Of a stretch of 64,000 nucleotides of DNA, positions 59,092 through 64,000 are shown piece after piece (positions within the stretch are counted from its first letter, which is position 1; each line of letters begins with the position of its first letter). The position numbers were made by a program, and so were the translations under genes. Location of the stretch: positions 7,185,501 to 7,249,500 of the forward strand of contig NZ_CP109450.1 of NCBI RefSeq assembly GCF_041438865.1, in the 5' to 3' direction. The notes beneath the pieces are model-generated. The model was not told the DNA's origin and did not search any database. It worked only from the letters and a program-made list of their open reading frames with translations. The stretch is from Streptomyces sp. NBC_01471. Its GTDB lineage: Bacteria; Actinomycetota; Actinomycetes; Streptomycetales; Streptomycetaceae.

Positions 59092-59394
59092 TGAAGCAAC
59101 ACTGCGTCTCTCCGGACCAGTGCCCTCTCGACCAGCTGAGGCGATGGCCCCCAGGGGCAAACGCAAGCATCAGGAACGCGACCGCGAGTCCGTCGAGGGC
59201 TCCTGCGGCACCCAGAACCGGCGTTGGCCCACTGGGTGCGCGAGCCGTCCTCTGAAGGCCTACGAGGAGTTCGTCGACACCACCGATGCTCTTGAATCAA
59301 GGTCCTCGCTCAGCGGAAAGAGACGATTTTCTCCCTGTTTCCCGGCAGATGGCCCTCCGAGCTCCACCCCTACTGCAAGAGAAGGAGGCACCTC

Positions 59395-59952
59395 GTGTCT
59401 TCATCATCGCAAGACCGCGAGCCCGGGATCGCCCCGGCCCGTGAAGCTCTGTACCGCGCCTTGACTGGCGCCTGCTACTCGGATGAAGCGGCTTCCAAGC
59501 TGATCGACGAGTGCGAGATGGAGGTCCTCGACGACGAGGACGCCAAGCGTGGGCTCACCTCTCGCTTCAACCGTGGAGCCCAGTCATGCGCGGCCCGGCC
59601 GTCGGAGGACGGCCCGCTGTGGTCGTTGCTGGACTGGTCGCTCTGGGGCGCCGGGATGGCCGACACGTTCCGCGAGCCATTGGCGGACATCATGCTTGCC
59701 GCTGTTCCGGCCGAGACGGTCGCCCAAGCCGAAGCTGCGATGGCGGAGTTCATCGAGCGTCGCAGGATCGAGAAGACCGGCGTCACCGTGTGGCAAGAGC
59801 AGCGCGACGAACTGAAGCAGCTGCGAGCCCAGGTCGCCGAGCTTAAGTCGAGGCTCTGCACCTGCAAGCCGGTCCGCGAGAACGACGACGTCACCATCCC
59901 TGTGGTGTACCACCACGTTGCCGACTGCTTGCTGAACGGGGGTGCGCGATGA
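59395..59952 (+). CDS. Protein with C-terminal coiled coil, first of a coupled small-gene run
   Basis: GTG 59395 has GAAGGAGG ten bases upstream. The 185-residue product has a globular N-terminal half (PAREALYRALTGACYSDEAA, DWSLWGAGMADTFREPLADI) and a coiled-coil (VWQEQRDELKQLRAQVAELK) before a cysteine pair (SRLCTCKP). The following genes at 59949, 60533, 60694, 60819 and 61172 each overlap the previous stop. Function unknown. Confidence 0.6.
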   Translation: MSSSSQDREPGIAPAREALYRALTGACYSDEAASKLIDECEMEVLDDEDAKRGLTSRFNRGAQSCAARPSEDGPLWSLLDWSLWGAGMADTFREPLADIMLAAVPAETVAQAEAAMAEFIERRRIEKTGVTVWQEQRDELKQLRAQVAELKSRLCTCKPVRENDDVTIPVVYHHVADCLLNGGAR

Positions 59953-60536
59953 ACTGTGGAGAGCCGAAGCCCGGCGGCATCTACGAGACGTGCGACAAGG
60001 ATCTCCGTCACTCCGACGACCACGCGTACCTCAACCAGCGCTGGCCGCGTCCCGTCCCGGCAGAACCGAACTGGAACGTCAACGAGTTACTGCAAGCGGC
60101 CACCCCCCGTAACGCATGGGGCATCGAAGATCGCAGCTTCCCGATCATTGTCGTCGAGACGACCACGAAGGTGATCTGGGTCGACGCCGAGGACGAGGAT
60201 CAGGCTCTCGCCCACTACGGCGACGACTGGTCGGACATCCCTCTGCAGGACGCAGACGTCATCGGAGGCGATCTTGAGCTGAGGCGGCCGGAGCAGTGGG
60301 AGCGCCAGGATGCCCTCGCTTCCCGGGGCTACGGCAGAACGATCGGCCCACAGATCGCCTGCCCCGGCTGCGGCAAACTCGCCTTCCGCCGGGCGTGGTT
60401 CCACAACCCGATGCGGAAGTGCCACGGCCCGATCAAGTGGCTCGAGAACACCACTACCAAGCCCCAGTGGCGATATCAGCGCAAGTTCGACGCGACGCCC
60501 GTGTACGACGCGGCCTGTCAGGTGGTGGCGTCATGA
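59949..60536 (+). CDS. Protein with C-terminal zinc-ribbon
   Basis: The 195-residue product has a two-strand cysteine head (MNCGEPKPGGIYETCDKDLR), a central beta-rich domain (RSFPIIVVETTTKVIWVDAE, QALAHYGDDWSDIPLQDADV) and a C-terminal ribbon (QIACPGCGKLAFRRAWFHNP, MRKCHGP). No family is recognised. ATG overlaps the previous TGA. Confidence 0.6.
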   Translation: MNCGEPKPGGIYETCDKDLRHSDDHAYLNQRWPRPVPAEPNWNVNELLQAATPRNAWGIEDRSFPIIVVETTTKVIWVDAEDEDQALAHYGDDWSDIPLQDADVIGGDLELRRPEQWERQDALASRGYGRTIGPQIACPGCGKLAFRRAWFHNPMRKCHGPIKWLENTTTKPQWRYQRKFDATPVYDAACQVVAS

Positions 60537-60697
60537 CCACTCCCACGGACTCGATCGAGAGCCTTGACGTGCCGGAGCCCTGCCTCCGGAACCAGGTTGG
60601 CAACGACTCGGGCCCGCACTTCTTCAAGCACAGCGCGTTCCTTGTGGACGGCAGACACTGCGTCTACTGCGGCACCAAGCCAGCGGTGTCGTCATGA
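60533..60697 (+). CDS. 54-residue protein with CxxC
   Basis: The peptide starts MTTPTDSIESLDVPEPCLRN and ends GPHFFKHSAFLVDGRHCVYC, then GTKPAVSS. A HxxxxxxxxC/CVYC arrangement suggests a small zinc site. It is coupled to both neighbours by ATGA overlaps. Confidence 0.5.
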   Translation: MTTPTDSIESLDVPEPCLRNQVGNDSGPHFFKHSAFLVDGRHCVYCGTKPAVSS

Positions 60698-60822
60698 CCG
60701 CCATCGGTATCCCGGCGCGCAGCAAACAGGACTGGGACGTACCGGCCGCCGTGGTCGAGGCGCAGACGGCGGGGCGCTGGGTGCTCAGCCAGCCCAAGCG
60801 CACCCGTGGAGGGGTGCCATGA
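60694..60822 (+). CDS. 42-residue protein
   Basis: The peptide MTAIGIPARSKQDWDVPAAV continues VEAQTAGRWVLSQPKRTRGG. ATGA overlaps at both ends. Unknown. Confidence 0.4.
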   Translation: MTAIGIPARSKQDWDVPAAVVEAQTAGRWVLSQPKRTRGGVP

Positions 60823-61175
60823 ACAACCCGCAGCTCGCGGTCGTGTACGAGAAGGCGGCCGATGTAGTTCAGACGAACGGTCACTGCAAGAACTGGTTCT
60901 ACGACTTGCACTCCGAGGGCAAACAGCCCCGCAGCAGCCTCCGCGTGTGCGCTCTCGGTGCCCTGTCCATCGCGGTGACGGAGGATCCTCAGCCGCCGGA
61001 GGAACTGGACGGGCTGCTCGCGGAGGCTGTCGCCGACCTGTCGCTGCGCATCGCTTCGGTGACGGTGGACGAGAACCCGGTTGAGCGGATCGCGAACTGG
61101 AGCGACTCGGTTGTCCGCACACCCGCTGAGATCGTGGACGCCCTGTTGCTGGCCGCGAAGGCGGCCGCGGCATGA
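60819..61175 (+). CDS. DUF6197-like protein
   Basis: The 118-residue product fits a family common in actinobacteria: an N-terminal helix (VYEKAADVVQTNGHCKNWFY), RSSLRVCALGALSIAVTED in the middle and the closing block VERIANWSDSVVRTPAEIVD with a final ALLLAAKAAAA helix. It is helical, with no catalytic motif. ATG overlaps the previous stop. Confidence 0.6.
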   Translation: MNNPQLAVVYEKAADVVQTNGHCKNWFYDLHSEGKQPRSSLRVCALGALSIAVTEDPQPPEELDGLLAEAVADLSLRIASVTVDENPVERIANWSDSVVRTPAEIVDALLLAAKAAAA

Positions 61176-61261
61176 AGATCCAGATGTCCCGCGCCGAGAA
61201 GGTCGAGCAGGCCCTCGTCGCTGTCCCCTGGGGCTTTCAGAAAGGCCGTCAATTCCGGTAG
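61172..61261 (+). CDS. Short coupled reading frame, probably truncated
   Basis: The 29-residue frame (MKIQMSRAEKVEQALVAVPW, GFQKGRQFR) starts over the previous stop and ends 13 bases into the end of the convergent PucR-type gene. It is probably the stump of a gene cut at this junction. Confidence 0.35.
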   Translation: MKIQMSRAEKVEQALVAVPWGFQKGRQFR

Positions 61262-62679
61262 GTTCTGCCGCCCCGGCGGGGAAGGAAATCAGGTGCGTCC
61301 TCAGACGTTGCGATCGTCTCTGCAGCCAAGTGGAGCTCCGCTCGCACGGCCGCAGACTGCAAGTCCAGGTGCAGGGCGTCGCCAATCTTGGAAAGCCACT
61401 CGGTAAGTGTGCTTCTGCTCAGCCTCAGTTCGGAGGCGGCGGGGGCTGTACGGCCGCGGTGCTGGAGCCAGCTCCGAAGAGCGATGCGGAGCGGAGCGTC
61501 CAGGGGTTCGAGAACATCTGCTGCCCACTGGTAGGCGTTGTCGGGACTTAGGAGTTCGGTCGGTAGCGGTGGGTGGGTGATTAGACATGCGGGTGATCGG
61601 GCCTTGATGGGAGCCGTAGGCGTTCGTACCGCGAGAAGCAGTTGCGCCTGAACAGTGGCGTTGTCCAATTCGACGGCCAGTGCGCTGCTGATCCCGCGCA
61701 GCCGGGTGCGTACCGTTCCCTCGGACACATCGAGCGCTGACGCGGCTGCTTGCGCTGATCCAGACCGCAGGTACGCCTCCAGAGTTCGGTGCTGGTCGCG
61801 ACCCAACGGTTGGAGAATGGCTGCCGACCAGGCGCTCAGCCGGTGCACGGGGACGAGCTGGAGGAGCCCCTTGGCTCCCATTCCCGTTGCGGAGATGATC
61901 TGGCCCGCACTCACGTTGAGTCGTGCGGTCCCTGCTTCGGACCATGCCGTGGCGATTATGTCCAGGGGGACCGGGTCTGATACGCCGCCGGCCAGATGAT
62001 GCCGCTCGGCTATCGCGCTGAGGCGGGGGAGGACCTTGCGGATGTCGGGGCTGCCGCTGTGAAGGAGGACGATCACCAGATTGGCGCCTTCTATACAGAT
62101 CAGCGCGCGGGGGGTGTTCTGTGGCGTACTGGCCTGGGCTGTTCGCCACAGGGCTTGATGAGCTGCCTGAATGGCGGTGCCGGTGAAGCGGCACACGGTG
62201 GCGTGCGTGACGCCGACGGTTCCCAGGACCTTGAGGGCCAGCACCACCTGGCCGTTGAGGAGGAGGTGCAGTGCGGCGCTGTGCAGCCGCTGCTCGGCGC
62301 GCAGAGTCTCTTCAGCTCGATGGACGCGGGCCTGTATGCGCAGGAGATCAACACAGGTCTCCGCGATGAGGGCGACGCGGGCTGTGGCAACTGCGGGACC
62401 GGGGCTGACGACGAGCACCGCGTCAGTGGTCCTGCGGATAGTGAGGTGGGGAAGGGGCCGGGGGTGCGCGGCGGCGCGCACCCCCTCGGGTCCAGCGGTG
62501 CGAGGGGTGCTGCAGATGACGTCGCCCATGAGGTCCACCAGCACAACCCAGCCGTCGGCCAGGGCCGCGGCCTCGGTGATCAGTTGAGCATCGGAGTGGG
62601 CCGCCGCGCGGGTGAGCCGTCGCATTACCTGATACCGGCTCTCCTCGGGCGAGGCGGGCTCCGCACTGCTCGTGGTCAC
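61249..62679 (-). CDS. PucR-type transcriptional regulator
   Basis: The 476-residue protein has two PucR-type C-terminal HTH segments: RTLEAYLRSGSAQAAASALD with VSEGTVRTRLRGIS, and RSWLQHRGRTAPAASELRLS with RSTLTEWLSKIGDALHLDLQ. The N-terminal half is a GAF-like sensing domain (QLITEAAALADGWVVLVDLM, DVICSTPRTAGPEGVRAAAH). GTG 62679 overlaps the methyltransferase stop (GTGA). The ligand is unknown. It is last in the DUF5753-methyltransferase-PucR operon. Confidence 0.75.
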   Translation of the reverse strand: MTTSSAEPASPEESRYQVMRRLTRAAAHSDAQLITEAAALADGWVVLVDLMGDVICSTPRTAGPEGVRAAAHPRPLPHLTIRRTTDAVLVVSPGPAVATARVALIAETCVDLLRIQARVHRAEETLRAEQRLHSAALHLLLNGQVVLALKVLGTVGVTHATVCRFTGTAIQAAHQALWRTAQASTPQNTPRALICIEGANLVIVLLHSGSPDIRKVLPRLSAIAERHHLAGGVSDPVPLDIIATAWSEAGTARLNVSAGQIISATGMGAKGLLQLVPVHRLSAWSAAILQPLGRDQHRTLEAYLRSGSAQAAASALDVSEGTVRTRLRGISSALAVELDNATVQAQLLLAVRTPTAPIKARSPACLITHPPLPTELLSPDNAYQWAADVLEPLDAPLRIALRSWLQHRGRTAPAASELRLSRSTLTEWLSKIGDALHLDLQSAAVRAELHLAAETIATSEDAPDFLPRRGGRTYRN

Positions 62680-63473
62680 GGGATCAGCGCCACCCCTCCC
62701 CATCCGGCGCGGTCGGTGAGGGTGCCTGTGTTGGCATCCGGACGCCAGCGCGGCCAACTGGTGAATCCGGGCTCCACCAGTTCGGTGCCCTCGAAGAGCT
62801 CGATTGCTACGGACGGCTCACGCAGCAGGTACGGGATGGCGCCCGAGCTGTTGTACTCGTCCTGCACGACCTGGTGGGCGGCGTCGGCGGCCGTGGAGTG
62901 GCTCAGGGCAAGGTAGCTGCCCGAGGGAAGCCGGTCGACCAGCCGCTTGACCAGCCCGCGGGCCTCCTCCCAGCCGACGATGTGGCCGAGCACGTCGCTG
63001 ATGACCAGGCCGATCGGCTGCGTCATGTCCAGAGTCTCAGATGCCCCGCTCAGTACTTTTTCGGTATCGCGCATGTCTGCCTCGACATAGGCGGTAGCGC
63101 CTTCGGGGGTGCTGGTGAGCAGTGCATGGACGTGCAGCAGCACGATCGGGTCGTGGTCGACGTAGACGATCTTACTGGTGGGGTCGATCCGCTGCACGAC
63201 TTCGTGGGTGTTGTTGGAAGTGGGCAGCCCCGCTCCGAGGTCTATGAACTGCCGGAGTCCGGCGTCCCTGGCCAAGAAGGTGGTGGTGCGGCGCAGGAAA
63301 TCCCGAGACTCCCCGGCGAAGGGGGCGATGAGGGGGTACTTGCTGCTGTAGGCGTCGCCGGCGGCCTGGTCGGCAGGGTAATGGTCCTTTCCGCCCAGCC
63401 AGTAGTTCCAGACTCTGGCGGAGTGGGGAACGGACGTGTCGATCTGAGGAGACAGTCGGGTTGGCTCTGTCAT
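62676..63473 (-). CDS. SAM-dependent methyltransferase (Methyltransf_19/DUF574)
   Basis: This family is abundant in Streptomyces and of unknown substrate. The 265-residue protein has the typical entry SVPHSARVWNYWLGGKDHYP, then SAM motif I FIDLGAGLPTSNNTHEV, motif II IVYVDHDPIVL and the LVISDVLGHIVG block, followed by YLALSHSTADAAHQ-type sequence and EGTELVEPGFTSWPRWRP. ATG 63473 overlaps the stop of the DUF5753 regulator. The pairing of DUF5753 regulators with this family is common in streptomycetes. Confidence 0.85.
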   Translation of the reverse strand: MTEPTRLSPQIDTSVPHSARVWNYWLGGKDHYPADQAAGDAYSSKYPLIAPFAGESRDFLRRTTTFLARDAGLRQFIDLGAGLPTSNNTHEVVQRIDPTSKIVYVDHDPIVLLHVHALLTSTPEGATAYVEADMRDTEKVLSGASETLDMTQPIGLVISDVLGHIVGWEEARGLVKRLVDRLPSGSYLALSHSTAADAAHQVVQDEYNSSGAIPYLLREPSVAIELFEGTELVEPGFTSWPRWRPDANTGTLTDRAGWGGVALIP

Positions 63474-64000
63474 GGGGTAAGTGCTTCTTTCGATTTGTCT
63501 GGATGAGGTGCGATAACACACGCGTGATCAAGCAGCATGTGATAGGCCGTCACCGTATGGAGGCTGTTGGAGACATCGGCGGTTCCAGGCAGGGTCCCCT
63601 CTCTTACCGCATGGTCTGGAATCTCGGGAACGTCGACGCGGTACAGAGTCACGGTCGGCATTCCGGTCATGACGTGGAGCGGTCCGTTGAGCGGGTGGAT
63701 CTGCAAGGCCACATCCGAGCGCTCCGCGGCGGCGCGGAGCGCGAGTCGCTGGTCGTTCATCACCTCTGCGTCACCCACCGTGGTATTCAGGGCGGCGGCG
63801 GACATGAGGGCCCAAAGGCGCGTCTTGCGGTCCCGTAGCCTTCTTTGCCGTTCCATCAACAGATCAGTTCGTTGATCTCTGGCCTCGGGGGAGAGGTCCG
63901 GCCGGCGAACGTCGTCGACGGCGCGGGCATAGGCCGGGGTGCGTAGCAGGGCCGGAACCAGCGCTGGTTCCCAGACGCGGATGATGCTCGTCGCGGACTC
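63470..64000 (-). CDS. HTH regulator with C-terminal DUF5753 (5' end outside window)
   Basis: The visible 176 residues are the DUF5753 domain that follows an XRE-type HTH in a very large actinobacterial family. Signatures are VWEPALVPALLRTPAYARAV, LMERQRRLRDRKTRLWALMS, VGDAEVMNDQRLALRAAAER, VALQIHPLNGPLHVMTGMPT and VTLYRVDVPEIPDHAVREGT. The HTH lies beyond the window end. The stop overlaps the methyltransferase ATG by four bases, so it heads the operon visible here. Confidence 0.8.
   Translation of the reverse strand, partial: ESATSIIRVWEPALVPALLRTPAYARAVDDVRRPDLSPEARDQRTDLLMERQRRLRDRKTRLWALMSAAALNTTVGDAEVMNDQRLALRAAAERSDVALQIHPLNGPLHVMTGMPTVTLYRVDVPEIPDHAVREGTLPGTADVSNSLHTVTAYHMLLDHACVIAPHPDKSKEALTP

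Noticed and set aside
1..64000. CRISPR array
   Set aside because: No regularly spaced direct repeats with unique spacers were seen; the two site arrays have irregular spacing and short sites.

Overview
The window is high-GC actinobacterial DNA, almost certainly from Streptomyces or a close relative. Codon third positions are nearly always G or C, GTG starts are common, neighbouring genes overlap as ATGA or GTGA, and it carries an Lsr2 nucleoid protein, DUF5753, DUF6233-like and Methyltransf_19 families and a leaderless-looking gene. Most of it (about 6 to 61 kb) looks like a large extrachromosomal or integrated element (plasmid, phage-plasmid or similar) rather than core chromosome: it has its own polymerase, primase-helicase, ssDNA-binding protein, actin-type partition pair, recombinase, DNA-modification genes, IS debris and dozens of small orphan genes.

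Layout. (1) 1-5.7 kb, + strand: a sugar module with the C-terminal part of an enzyme I-like PEP phosphotransferase, a Gfo/Idh/MocA oxidoreductase, a GT4 glycosyltransferase and a UDP-glucose 6-dehydrogenase. (2) 6-27.4 kb, + strand: accessory genes including ssb, zinc-ribbon and membrane proteins, a long series of translationally coupled small genes, two SLOG/DUF2493 relatives (the second at 40 kb), a PcfJ-like protein, HTH proteins and an SF2 helicase with four helicase-associated repeats. Several genes here carry single-base frameshifts. (3) 27.5-29.7 kb: an ATP-dependent DNA ligase, then a damaged IS701-type transposase lying in scrambled copies of the element's own genes. (4) 29.6-38.1 kb, - strand: a long operon-like run, from upstream to downstream: ParR-like protein, ParM-like actin, Mom-like DNA-modification protein joined to a DUF6884-like domain, serine recombinase, two small proteins, an N6-adenine methyltransferase-like protein and a large coiled-coil protein. 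(5) 38.1-39.8 kb: a non-coding tract with 11 copies of GACAC/GTGTC, a candidate centromere. (6) 39.8-57.1 kb: DUF2493, Lsr2, RecJ-like nuclease, CPBP protease, then a 1.3 kb non-coding tract with 11 exact GTACCAC/GTGGTAC sites (a candidate iteron origin), followed by an SF3 primase-helicase, a family B DNA polymerase, a VRR-NUC nuclease and a SNF2-type helicase. (7) 57.2-61.3 kb: small orphan genes. (8) 61.2-64 kb, - strand: a DUF5753 regulator (cut by the window end), a Methyltransf_19 protein and a PucR-type regulator in an overlapping operon.

How it may work together (inference). The iteron tract, primase-helicase, family B polymerase, RecJ, VRR-NUC, SNF2 helicase and SSB would form a largely self-sufficient replisome. 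ParM, ParR and the GACAC/GTGTC tract would segregate copies. The Mom-like protein and the methyltransferase would modify the element's DNA, for example against host restriction. Lsr2 could silence or protect the replicon. The combination of a family B polymerase, an iteron-type origin and actin partition with Mom-type modification on one actinobacterial element is the most unusual thing in the window.
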